From Macrostomum hystrix (Eukaryota; Platyhelminthes; Macrostomidae), in contig CATNEN010000038.1 in assembly GCA_950097015.1 (NCBI GenBank), positions 9,062,001 through 9,126,000 of the forward strand: a DNA stretch of 64,000 nucleotides, written 5' to 3'. Numbering within the stretch: position 1 is the first letter of the stretch; the number at the start of each line of letters is the position of its first letter. The notes beneath the pieces were generated by a model that was given only the letters and a program-made list of their open reading frames with translations, was not told the DNA's origin and searched no databases. Below are positions 21,490 to 34,600 of this stretch, one piece after another. The position numbers and the translations under genes were made by a program.

Positions 21490-21985
21490 ACTAGGACCAC
21501 TTCGGCAAACAGTCTTCGGCAAGCAATCCTCAGCAAGCAATCCTCGGCAAGCAATCCTCGGCAAGCAATCCTCGGCAAGCAGTCCTCAGCAAGCAATCCT
21601 CGACAAGCAACCTTCCGCAAGCAGTCTTCGACAAGCAACCTTCCGCAAGCAGTCTTCGACAAGCAACCTTCCGTAAGCAGTCTTCGACAAGCAACCTTCC
21701 GCAAGCAGTCTTCGACAAGCAACCTTCCGCAAGCAGTCTTCGACAAGCAACCTTCCGCAAGCAGTCTTCGACAAGTAACCTTCCGCAAGCAGTCTTCGAC
21801 AAGCAACCTTCCGCAAGCAGTCTTCGACAAGCAACCTTCCGCAAGCAGTCTTCGACAAGCAACCTTCCGCAAGCAGTCTTCGACAAGCAACCTTCCTCAA
21901 GCAGTCTTCGACAAGCAACCTTCCGCTAGCAGCCTTCGGCAAGCAACCTTCCGCAAGCAGTCTTCATGCAAGCAATTTTCCTACA
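21490..21985. repeat. Minisatellite, 28-bp unit, about 16 copies
   Basis: Unit core CAAGCAACCTTCCGCAAGCA. The left part has a shorter derived unit (AAGCAATCCTCGGC), so two expansion phases are visible. Confidence 0.95.
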
Positions 21986-21989
21986 AGCA

Positions 21990-22775
21990 ATCTTTGAAGA
22001 CCCGCCCGCGGTGCAATTTCGTTGGCGTCGAGGCTCTGAAGCGCGTCTGTGATGCTGCGATTCATATCTTGAGACCTTACATTCTAATTCTTGTTATTGT
22101 GGTTGCATGGACACGAGCAATATCGCTTACAAACCTAGTGCCGTAATAGCTAGTAGATCTTAATCGTTTGGTAGCTATCTACTCGTACATTTTTGGCACG
22201 TCTACATTATTTATTTACTTCAAAATGCCTCACTAACAGTTCAAGACAATGTAGATCATAAGACCAAAGCTTGCTAGATGAGTCAGACCTTTATGTAAAT
22301 GAATTCACCTGCTTAGCTAGAATCTGAACTTCATCTTACCTAGTGGGTACGTGCTCGCATGCTTAGCTTTGTGCGTAAGCACATAATTTAGAGAAATTTC
22401 TTGGCTTCAGAATACAGATTTAGACAGATTTTTTAGCACAGATAAGCAAGCATTTAATTTAGATTGTTCATTAGAGGCGCGTTCTACTTAAGATCAACGC
22501 GGGTGTACAATCAGATGCCGATGACACCCAAATGACGCGTTTTAAACCCCACTGGCTATTAAACATTAAGAGCTCGTCCTTTATTTACAAAATATTTTCT
22601 CCCAGTCAAACCTTTTACCAAATAATAGCCAATTCAGTCGGATTTCTTAAATATAGTATAGTATTCTATTCATCGTGACGCATTTGACCCAAATACATGG
22701 ACTTTGAAACTCACATGACCAGAAAGCATTCCATCTGTACCGAAATTCAGTTTGCATTGCAGGTGTGTGCATAGC
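21990..22775. other. Spacer upstream of cathepsin L, no gene recognised
   Basis: AT-rich sequence with no supported coding frame. It must hold cathepsin L upstream control sequence, but only the TATA box near the gene can be pointed to. Confidence 0.5.
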
Positions 22776-22779
22776 TGGG

Positions 22780-22785
22780 TATAAA
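22780..22785 (+). promoter_or_regulatory. TATA box of cathepsin L
   Basis: TATAAA lies 86 bases before the start codon. A start of transcription about 30 bases later would give a short leader, consistent with a strongly expressed secreted protease gene. Confidence 0.6.
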
Positions 22786-22870
22786 TGTTTATAAGAAACT
22801 GCAGCAGAATGTTTGCCATGCAGCCCCGCTCAACAGCTAGCTAGTCAAGATTTGCTGCTAAAGTTGATCG

Positions 22871-24751
<1,881 letters not shown>

Positions 24752-25530
24752 TCAGCCTATGCCTGTTGATATCCAGCATTGAATCAATTTAATTCTGAAT
24801 TCTTTAACTGAAGCACCCACTCTAGATGTAACGATGATTCCTCAATCCGAAATTTTACACACGATTTGGCTGTTTAAAGTCCTATAATCCTACCCTGAAT
24901 CAGGGGCGTAGCCATATGGGGGGGCAAGGGGGCCCCGCCCCTAATAGGCTGACGAAACCCCTAGTAGAGCCCCCTAGTAGTGACGCTGGCGCCTCATGGT
25001 AGTGGGGCGCTCTCGTAGTGGCGCCCCCATGTGGTGGTGGTGCACCCGTGTGGTGTTGCGCCCCCCAGTAGTGGGGCGCCCCGCTCTGATGAAGGATGAA
25101 AAAGCTTATTGTATTTGCCCAGCGGGCAGAAAGTCTTGCCCGTTAATTGCCATAGATAAATTAATGCTCGGTAATTTTCTTGCGGGCAGTTAATAGCCAT
25201 TAACCGCCCGCAAAAAGGCATCGACCAATGGGAATGGCTTACTGAGGCTAAAATGTCTATGGCACCCCGAAGTGGGGGCATTGCTCCACACCCCCGTCTC
25301 TGACTCTGAAAGTATAGCTTGGGCAAAAACGTCTATGGTACAATAAAATTGATACCAAAGCTTTGCGGGCGTCATTCAAAAATCCTCGGGCGCCTAACGG
25401 CGCCCTCTGATTTTCCATTAACGCCCTTAAGGCATGGGTATTAATAGTATATTGTTTACCTCTTGTACCCATTGTACCATGACCTTTTTGCCCGTCGGGC
25501 CAATATCTGTGCCCGTTAATGGCCATAGAT
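24752..25530. other. Repeat-like region with CCATAGA/TCTATGG and GCGGGCAGTTAAT motifs
   Basis: No gene. From about 24900 there is a GC-rich repeat start (AGGGGCGTAGCCATATGGGG). From about 25100 motifs such as GCCCGTTAATTGCCATAGAT recur. A near-perfect inverted repeat of about 32 bases is centred near 25198. The sequence continues after the hAT insertion at 26482-26620, so the hAT element landed inside an older unclassified repeat. Confidence 0.55.
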
Positions 25531-26481
25531 CAGGGGTCGGCAAACTCCGGCCCGCGGGCCAGATGCGGCCCTCGAAGCTCCCGAATCCGGCCCGTTGCCC
25601 CTTCTGACATCTACAGTGTCCTGTTTCATCTCTCTCGTGTCTAATCTCTCCCGTGTCTAATCTCTCCTGTGTCTCATCTCTCCCGTGTCTAATCTCTCCT
25701 GTGTCTCATCGCTCTCGTGTCTAATCTCTCCCGTGTCTAATCTCTCCCCTGTCTTATCTCTCCCGTGTCTCATCGTGTCTCATCGCTCTCGTGTCTAATC
25801 TCTCCCGTGTCTCATCGCTCTCGTGTCTTATCTCTCCCGTGTCTCATCGTGTCTCATCGCTCTCGTGTCTAATCTCTCCCGTGTCTAATCTCTCCTCTGT
25901 CTTATCTCTCCCGTGTCTCATCGTGTCTCATCGCTCTCGTGTCTAATCTCTCCCGTGTCTCATCGCTCTCGTGTCTTATCTCTCCCGTGTCTCATCGTGT
26001 CTCATCGCTCTCATGTCTAATCTCTCCCATGTCTCATCGTGTCTCATCGCTCTCGTGTCTAATCTCTCCCGTGTCTCATCGTGTCTCATCGCTCTCGTGT
26101 CTAATCTCTCCCGTGTCTCATCGTGTATCATCGCTCTCGTGTCTAATCTCTCCCGTGTCTCATCGTGTCTCATCGCTCTCGTGTCTAATCTCTCCCGTGT
26201 CTCATCGTGTCTCATCGCTCTCGTGTCTTATCTCTCCCGTGTCTCATCGTGTCTCATCGCTCTCGTGTCTAATCTCTCCCGTGTCTCATCGCTCTCGTGT
26301 CTTATCTCTCCCGTGTCTTATCTCTCCCGTGTCTAATCTCTCCCCTGTCTTATCTCTCCCGTGTCTAATCTCTCCCGTGTCTCATCTCTCCCCTATCTCA
26401 TATTTATACAGTCAATGCGGCCCGCTGTCGTCTTTTAGGTTCTCTCTTTGGCCCGCCAGCAAATAAGTTTGCCTACCCCTG
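25531..26481. mobile_element. Non-autonomous hAT-type element carrying a 16-bp minisatellite (long copy, 951 bp)
   Basis: The ends are CAGGGGTCGGCAAACT and the complement of CAGGGGTAGGCAAACTT. The exact 8-bp duplication CCATAGAT lies at 25523-25530 and 26482-26489. The flanks of the internal array match the copy at 9960-10490 almost base for base. The array (about 25625-26395) is more than twice as long and has a higher-order pattern with TCTCATCGTGTCTCATCGCT blocks. Confidence 0.94.
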
Positions 26482-26745
26482 CCATAGATCATTAACGCCC
26501 GCTAAATCAAGTAGTCGAGAAAGCACGAAAAGTAATTGAAACAGCCAACCGTCTATGGCCAAAATTCTATTAACCGGCCGCTAATTGCGGGCAGTTAATG
26601 GCATTAACAGTCCGGAAATTTTTTCTTTTATTTATAGAAAACAGAGAACATTGAACAGAGAAAATAGCGATCATACTATATTAGACATTTTTGTGATTAT
26701 ACAAATTTGAACATATTTATACACCAGACGAGGGTACTGCAGCTA
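26482..26745. other. Continuation of the older repeat after the hAT insertion
   Basis: Contains GCGGGCAGTTAATGGCATTAAC and CGTCTATGGCC motifs as on the left side of the element, then AT-rich sequence. No gene. Confidence 0.45.
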
Positions 26746-26749
26746 TAGG

Positions 26750-27060
26750 CAGAGCCGTCAGCCTTCTTCTTGACTTGACTCAGCTGCGGGGTGGTCCATG
26801 GACACAGCGGGGAGGCGAGGATCGCCCATACCGCTAACCCCTGTAGGCCCGCAGACAGGCGAGGGCGCGGGGCCGGTCCGGGTGGTCTGCTGGTCCGTCC
26901 AGAAGAAGCCATCGCAGAAAGCGGGAGGAGAGTGAGCGGTGACTCACAAGAAAAAGAGAAAAAATAATATAAAGAAACCGCTAACGACCGGACTACTCCC
27001 CGGCCAAGCGCCCCTCGGCACGGCGAGACCTTGGGCCTTAGAGAGCGACAGAAAGCAGCG
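26750..27060 (-). mobile_element. 3' end of a LINE related to the 20037-20700 copy
   Basis: On the minus strand the sequence CAGGGGTTAGCGGTATGGGC parallels CAGGGGTTAGCGATATGGGC near 20590, with further matches on both sides and a CAGCTGAGTCAAGTCAAG end comparable to CGCTAAGTCAAAGTAAGTC. Coding capacity is not retained. Confidence 0.6.
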
Positions 27061-27074
27061 CCAGACCCGCAGTT

Positions 27075-27250
27075 CAACTGTGTACCCTGTAAGGTCAAAG
27101 GGTGTCACCTTTCCCCCCAGCCGTAGCCAGAGGTACCTGATCACGCACAGGTGCACGACGCTGCGGACTGGCCGCATACCCTATTGAGGTCGAAGGGTGA
27201 CACCTTTCCCTCCAGCCAGGGCTAGAGGTACCCAGTTCGGCCACAATAAC
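27075..27250. repeat. Two tandem copies of a short dispersed repeat (family D)
   Basis: The segment GGTGTCACCTTTCCCCCCAG with AGCCAGAGGTACCTGA occurs, then again as GGTGACACCTTTCCCTCCAG with GGCTAGAGGTACCCAG. A third copy is at 29050-29140, where it continues into a tRNA-like part (TTCGAACTCCGAGACCTCTC, reverse), so it is probably a SINE read backwards. Confidence 0.55.
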
Positions 27251-27342
27251 ACAATAACACAATGGCACAATAACAGTAATACCCATGCTTTAAGGGTGAA
27301 TTAAAACAATACAATGAGTTAATGATATCGCTAAGGGACACA

Positions 27343-27420
27343 GTTTTTTTCAGTGGAGACAGGAATCGAACCCCCGAACTGCAAGTCCGACACGCAAACC
27401 GCTAGGCTACAACCGCATCA
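27343..27420 (-). mobile_element. tRNA-like head of SINE family B
   Basis: The reverse complement reads GGTTGTAGCCTAGCGGTTTG and GGGGGTTCGATTCCTGTCTC, the A and B boxes of family B, and stops soon after CCACTGAA. It could be mistaken for a tRNA gene, but the matching SINE sequence next to the B box shows its origin. Confidence 0.65.
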
Positions 27421-28175
27421 ACCCTTGCCAATTCAAAATAACCCAATGGATTTTTTCTACTCCTTTAGAAGCCAAAATAATTTCTAGAACTCACGTCAAG
27501 CTTACCATTCTCTCTAATCAAGTTTCAGTAAAGACGACAAATTGAAAAATTCTGTCGAATAATTCCGACATTATTTATTCAAAGGCGCAATTGATTTTAG
27601 AAAGGTTTCTTAACTTTTCAAGCATTAATTTATTTTAAAAAATGTCATAATGTAAAGGACAGACGTAGAAAAATTACAAACACATTATTGTTGAAATGAA
27701 CTCACGATATAAAATATGACTATTGCGTGGAAAGTGCAGTACAAGCAGTTTGTTATTTAGTTTCCAGTGATTAACAAGTAGTTTTGTATCCTTCGCACAA
27801 AATTATAACGACAGCGTTTAACTATCAAGTGGTCCAGATTACTACTCGGACTTCGGTTGCAAGTAGTATATATTAATTTGCGTTTCCATTTCCATCTGTT
27901 CGTTTAAGAAAAATTGGGTCTGAATGAAGAAACAATGAAGCGAATGTCTAGTAAATTTAAGCATAAAGTGCTATAGATATCTATTGAAGCAGCGGCGAGT
28001 AATAGCTGACTTAAACGTACTTTTACCAATTTTTTATCTTGCCTTTTTGCTATGAAGCACAATTAAGGAATGATTAATGAATCACAAGAATAGAATAGAA
28101 AAGAATTTAGCATCGTAATCAAGCTGACAAGAGGAAATGTGTTTGACAGCGTTCATTCAATCCAAGCTAGGCTTG
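27421..28175. other. AT-rich spacer downstream of synapsin
   Basis: No coding frame, array or transposon was recognised. It should include the synapsin 3' UTR on the minus strand toward its right end. Confidence 0.45.
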
Positions 28176-28179
28176 CTTC

Positions 28180-28490
28180 AAGAGGTTGTAGCCTAGTGGT
28201 TAGGGCGTCGGACTAACGACTTGAAGGTCGGGGGTTCAATTCCCGACTCCACTGAAACAATTTGTGTCCTTTAGCAAGACACTTAACTCTGCATTGCTTC
28301 AGTTCACCCAGCTGATAAATGGGTACCAGCATCAGCTGGGATAATTGAAGGTGGGTGTGGCGTCCCCCCAGTCCATGGACTGAACAGCTGTACGCAGCCT
28401 TCAGATGCGCCGCGCATTAGCTGCGGCTGTGCTGTCGGCTGCACATCTAGCCCGATTGGGGCAGGTGTAATCAATTATTAAATTATTATT
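28180..28490 (+). mobile_element. SINE family B, copy 2 (best-preserved)
   Basis: Intact tRNA-like head (GTTGTAGCCTAGTGGTTAGG, then GGGGGTTCAATTCCCGAC), core TCCTTTAGCAAGACACTTAA, TTCAGTTCACCCAGCTG, the CCAGTCCATGGACTGAACAG palindrome-like segment, and an AAATTATTATT tail. Confidence 0.88.
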
Positions 28491-28669
28491 ATTTAATCCA
28501 AAAACAATTTCAAATATTTGCTAATTCTATTTTCAGCTAAATAATGTGCGCTGAAATGCGTTAATACATGTGTAACAGAGGATAAGAAAATGTTTAGTAT
28601 TTACGTAGCCTAGCGAAGCCGCAATTATGTTATCAAAGCTTTCTGGTCCATTTCATGCTACATGAAGCT

Positions 28670-31600
28670 TCACATGTCACCGAAAATTCCAGCGAAGGTT
28701 TTCCTCAGATTTCGCATCGTGTCGTCTCCTTCGTCTAGGCTGTTCTGCATCTGCTGCTGCTGCTGCTGCGGCCGCTGCTGGCGCCATTTCTCCGAGCCAC
28801 CCGACGCATCGGTTGAGGAGCCGTTGGCTCTATGCTGCTGCTGCTGATGCTGCTGCCCTGACGAAGCTTGTTGACTCTGCGCCCTCTGAGACGCCACCAC
28901 GGCAGCCTCTGAGCAGGCGTGGTGCATCCGGGACAGAGTCAGCTCGGCGATGGCGCGTCTGTCCTCCTCCTGCGAGTCGCCTAGCAACGGCATGTCGGAT
29001 CCGTTCGCCTGGAAATTCAAGGAGCTAATAACTCTTGTTTCAAAGAGTTAACTGTGTCACCTTTCTCCCCAGCCGTAGCCAGAGGTACCTGAGTTTCCGC
29101 TATTCGAACTCCGAGACCTCTCGGCTAGGACTACAAATGTCTAATCACTGAGTCGCAGCGTTCCTACTGGGGCGACAATACTCAGACCAGCGAGCATCAG
29201 AGAGCGCAGGAAGGTGAATGGCAGAGCGGTAAATACGTTTCCCTTTCGAACCAATGTCCCTGAGCTCGATTCCGCGGCGAGGCCACATTTATTTGGGGCG
29301 CAGCCGCGGAGAGAAGGCTTGGGGGCTTGTCGTGCAATTTACGTCCTTTGAGGGCAAAACGTGTGTGCTCAGGAGTCAGCGTAACGGGCAGAATTGCCTC
29401 CTCGCTGGATGCGGGTCTAGTGTCACCAAACTATGTGTCACAGTCCTCCTGCAATTATTATTATTATTAGAAGACAGCGCAGTGGCCGAACCTCAACGAT
29501 GTAGACTCGACCGTTTTTGTGCTGCACCGTCTCAACCGAGCAGATGTCCAGACCGCCGAACAAGCGGGCTACTTCGTCGATCCACTGACGAAATCTGCAT
29601 TTTTGCGTTAATGATGACTCCAATGTTTAGCATTTTTGTTGGTCGCTGAAAACTCTCTTATCCTTGAGGCCAGAGCGTCGGTCTCACGTCTTGAAGGTCG
29701 GGGGTTCGATTCGACACTCCACTAGAAATATCTATTCTCCAGCTAGACACTTGAGGGTAAGTGAGGGTGGGTGCGGCGCCCCCTCTATTTCATGGACTGA
29801 AGGCTGCGTAGATGAATTCAATAATACATTTTTAATACAATTGCTTCAAAGGCGTCAATGTGACTTCGGACATTGGACCATAGAAGAGCTACCAATCTAA
29901 CATGTGATCAGAACATGGGTTTAGAAATGGTGCCTTCATGAATGGAGCTTCTTACACGAGACACAGCAGAAACAAAAAACCAATTGTATTGTTTCGACTA
30001 ACATATCAGTCACTGTCAACTGCTCGAGCATTGCTGACGTCACGTTTGCCTTCCAGTTGCCAGAGATGCTGCGCCGGCTGCAAGGAGAAATCAACGAGCT
30101 AAGAGACGACGCTTTTATAAAAAGGGTAACTATACAGGTGCAGCTTGGTTAAAAATCTAAATTTCCCATTGAAAGAATCTCTCACGCGTAAGCCTTGTAG
30201 CTGGAGCCAATCTTCTGTATGTGAATGTCGAACTTGGCATCAATCAGAGCCTCCGTAGTGGCGTATGTTTTTGCTACGGCCAAGGCGCCAGACACATCCC
30301 GATATTCGTCTGGGCCGGAGAGCTTCACCTGTCACGGGGAAATGCTCACAGGTAAACCAAAAGGACGACTAGAGTAACGTCTGTGCAGGACGCAGCGGTC
30401 GTGTTTTATCGGGAAAGTTTTGAAGGACACATTCCCCCGAAAAGTAGGCCGAGAAACTCCCCGATTTTATATCTAATAAACATTACTGTAGGCATAAATA
30501 ATCCCAGAAGGCTTATATTTTATTCTGAGATGGGAAAAAATTGAAGGTGCCTGAGAAAAATTTACCTGTCTAAGTGGAATCTTAGGGGGTAAGTGGCAAA
30601 GTGGTTAACGCGTTTGCCTCTCGCACCACGGTCCCTAAGTTCGATTCCACGGCGAGGCCACATTTACACTCAGCAACATTAAAAACCGCCACCCTAGAGC
30701 GAGGGAAACGATTCATCTCAACTCACTACCATAAATGACGCAATGTGCACCTGAGAAAGAGGTGAAAAACCGCGAATGACGCAATGCACTCTGCTCACCC
30801 ACCCCGACTCCGTAACCAGAGAAACGAAAGAGAGTCAAACTACCTGACAGTAGCATGGAAATTGGGGTGTGTTATTAAATAACAAATATTGCTAGTACAA
30901 GCCGAACTTAATGTGAGAACTCATACAAAACTGCCAATAGCAACCATGAACCTCAACCAGAGCGGAAACTCGGCGAGGCATTCCCAAAATTAGGCGCCGC
31001 AAGAAATTCCGAGGTAGCTGCTGCCATGCATTGGTCATCGCCTGGCGTAGCTCCGCAAGATTCTGGGGCGGGGCATTTGACGCTGGATGGTGCGTTTCAT
31101 GAAATCCCAAACATGCTCAATGGGATTCATGTCAGGTGATCGCGATGGCCACCTCAAAGTTCGCAAGTTCAGTTGCTCCTTCAGCTGAGCCACAGCGGCA
31201 GCTCGGTGCGGCGGGGCGTTGTCGTCCAGGAGAATGCAGTTCTGAACCCCGTCAAATTCAGCATTGACAAAAGGCAGAATATGCATTTGCAGTAAATTAG
31301 CGTAGAGGCCTGCCGTTACATTTGAGTCCAGAAAGACAAGCTCCGTCTTGGCGTTCAACGTGATCCCCGCCCAAACATGCACCGAGGCTGACTGTCCGTC
31401 GGTGGCTTGAATGTGCTGTTGCAGCATTTCCTGCCGCGGCTCTCGCCAAACACGAACGCGACCGTCTGCCTGAAAGAGGCGGAAGCGGCTCTCATCAGTG
31501 AATACGACGCGTCGCCATTGCTGCTGCCTCCAGTGAATTCGCTGCATCGCCCACAGCTCTCGTGTGGCGCAGTGAGCGGCGTCAGTCGGGGTCGCTTGCG

Positions 31601-34600
31601 CATCTTCCGGCAGCGCAGCCCAGCCGCCCAAATTCTCCGTCGAATTGTTTGGGCGCTCAAGATGTTCCCGCGCCTGCTTCTTTCACCCCAGATGAGTCGA
31701 AGCAATCTGGCAGGTAAGGTGGGGTTTCCCCTCACAATTCGCAGCAGTCGCCGATCAGCCCTTGCTGTGCTGCGCAGATGGCGGCGCTGGACTCCACGAC
31801 TTGCGTGCGCGACACTGCCAGTGTCTCTGGACTTCTGCAGAAGGCTGCGAATCGTCGAACGTGATCTGCCGAATTGACGGGCTACTGCTCGGATGGACAT
31901 TCCGGCCTCAAGCATGCCTATGGCTCGCCATCGCTCACCATCGGTCATGTGGCGGACCATTTTGGAGATAACGAGTAATACTGGTTACTCGTTAGCTGCA
32001 TTTTGACTGAGTGTGCTAAATCATCCATTTTGAACTTCGCGATAACCCTTTACCCACCCCCACTCTCCCACGGTAGCCCTCCTTGCAGTCAGGTGCACAT
32101 TACGTAATTTGTGGCAGTGAGTTGAGATCAACCGTTCCCCCCGCTCTAGGGTGGCGGTTTTTAATGTTGCTGAGTATATTTGGGGCGCAGCCGCGGAGAG
32201 AAGGCTTGCGGGCTTGTCGTGCAATTTACGCCCCTGAGGGCCAACCTCCAAGGCACAGTGAAATGCACACTGCCTGACGATGAGAAAGTCAGGGCAGATG
32301 TACACACCTGTGTGAGCGTGTGCCTGCGTACGGTATCTGTGTGCGTGTGTGCTCAGGAGTCAGCGAAATGGGCAGAATTGCCTCCTCGCTGGCTGCGGGT
32401 CTAGTGTCACTAAATGATGGGCCACTGCCCGCAGCCCTCCTGCAATTATTATAAATTATTATTTAGTGGAATCGATTTCATAGTGAAATAATGACGAAAA
32501 GTAGCGTTAAAATATTTCTAGTGTTGTAGTCTTGTATTTTTTTGTAGTGCATGTAATTTATCTCTTGTTATCAGGTGGAACACACAATAGACTGAACATC
32601 AATCAAAAAGTAGACTAAAATATTGTATATTAGTGAGACATTCACACTACTGTAATCACGTCAATATTGAACGCCGCAACCTGTTGAATGTCAATAAGTG
32701 CAGTCAAATCTGATGCGATGGTGCGTCTATCGCTGCGTCTGCAGACTTCACCCACACACCCACACCCTCACACATGCACACGACTATATAGTTTTTCTAG
32801 TTTGCCAATCAGATGTTGCTGTGTAAGAATGTGCGAGTACTTTTGAAAGCGACTTCAAACGATTTGTTTAGACATTGAATTGCTGCCACAGGACGGTTGA
32901 TTCTATGGGAGTCCGATCCCACCGCTGGTCGAGAGCCATGCCAGCTTAAATCTTTTGCAAGTTGGTTTACGCAAAGGCTAATCACGCAGCGGCAAGTTTG
33001 GCATCTGCGATTTTGCTAGTCTTTTTCTACGTGGTTTTCTTTTAAACAAAATTGGGGACGACTTTGAAAACAGAAATACGCCTACGCTGTACTCTACTGC
33101 ACCAGCTGCCTGGCCATTGTGTAGAGGGGCACAGAGAGCCAACGGATCGGAACGCACCTTTCCCAAGCCGTTGTGTCCGTGTCCAATCTTCATCGCCATG
33201 GGAAAATTATCCTGCGCGACGGTCTGGCAATGCGAGACAATGAGAGATTGAGATTGCATTCTATTGCAAATGAAATATACTTTTTTGTGTTCCATATTTG
33301 GAACGAATACATGCCAAGTGCTACTAAAACAGAAAGACGCAGGCATGAAAAAAGTTGTTGAAGGAGGCTTTCAAGCAACTGAAAAATGCGAGATTTTGTT
33401 CGTTTCAGCCATGATGTTTGTCAATGGCCTAATCGTTTTTACGAATCAAAAGTGGTTTCAAGAATTTGTACTTTTAATTATTCTACTGATTTGAGAACTT
33501 TAGTTCGTCAAAAGTACGCGAACTTTGAGAAGTGAATTAAGTCAGACTCCTTCAAAACTCCATCATAGACTAGCGTGAGAAAGCGTCATTAGGAAAATCG
33601 ATTAAGAAAAACAAACACTGGAGTATTGCATGCGTATAGCCAGTAGAGAACAATTTATTCCCCAGTTGGATTGGCCCATAGACCAGATAAATTTATTTAT
33701 TTGGCCGTTGAAATTTATCTGGCCGGGACAGATAAACATGTATCTGGTCCGGTGACAATTATCTGGCTTCAACTGTGGAATAAATACATTATCACCCACT
33801 TGATACTTAATCCCCAGCTTGGCCCGGCCTATTGGCTATTAATTCTGTGCATTTATTATTTAATCGGCCTAGGCCGATTAAACATATAGTCTATGGTCAC
33901 AGTTGCCGTAAACAGTTTTAGGTTTGCAATCTCGTGAGCCGGGCCAAGCTTTAGGATTAAATACTATAATACCCCCTGAAATCGTTGTCTATGGCCTAGG
34001 AACGGCTTCGGACTGCGCTTCTGGGCCTCGGCTTCGCCTCGGCCAAGAAACGCGTCCTCAGCCTTTCTATAGTCGAAAATAGATTTGACTGGATCATAGG
34101 GCGCTGATTATAGCAATCTGCGTTGCTATTGGCTGTTCTAAGATTCCCTCTGTCGGCATATTTTATGTGAAATTTCTTTGCCATAGACGGCATTTTAATC
34201 CTTCCAACCCTCCCAGCCAGATCAGGCTAAAGCATTGCAGACAAATTCAATAGTTGATTTGCAATGTAAGAAACGCTCGGAAAATGGACCACTGTCATCG
34301 TTTGATTGCGACTTTAACAACTGCCTCGCAGCTTCCAAAGCTGCTGCTGCTGCTGCTGATGCTGCTGAATGGCGGACTGTCAGCCGAGTTCGGCGATCCG
34401 GGCTGCTCGTGCAGGCCGCAAAACCCTCAGCATCCGCAGCTGGCCTTCTGTCACAGTGACTTCGGTGAGCTGCTTGTCAAAATGGCCGCCTTATTGTTCT
34501 GTTGGCTTTTAGTAAGTCTCTCACTAATCTCTTACATCCTTTTACTATCTACCTATAGTGCTCAAGGTGAAGATAAAGTACGTGCGCCAGGTGTCCAATT

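Noticed and set aside
28190-28265. Possible tRNA gene (A and B boxes present)
   Set aside because: The tRNA-like part continues into a conserved SINE core; the acceptor stem does not pair properly, and the same head appears at several places with the same downstream sequence.
29438-29623. Minus-strand frame ending in a run of isoleucines
   Set aside because: The first part is true synapsin exon 9; the Ile run is the SINE ATT tail read in reverse beyond the splice donor.
30056-30126. Plus-strand exon-like segment with good acceptor and donor (LPEMLRRLQGEINELRDD)
   Set aside because: The minus strand of the same bases encodes synapsin exon 8 (SGNWK...SAMLEQL) with matching phases on both sides, so the plus-strand reading is a shadow.
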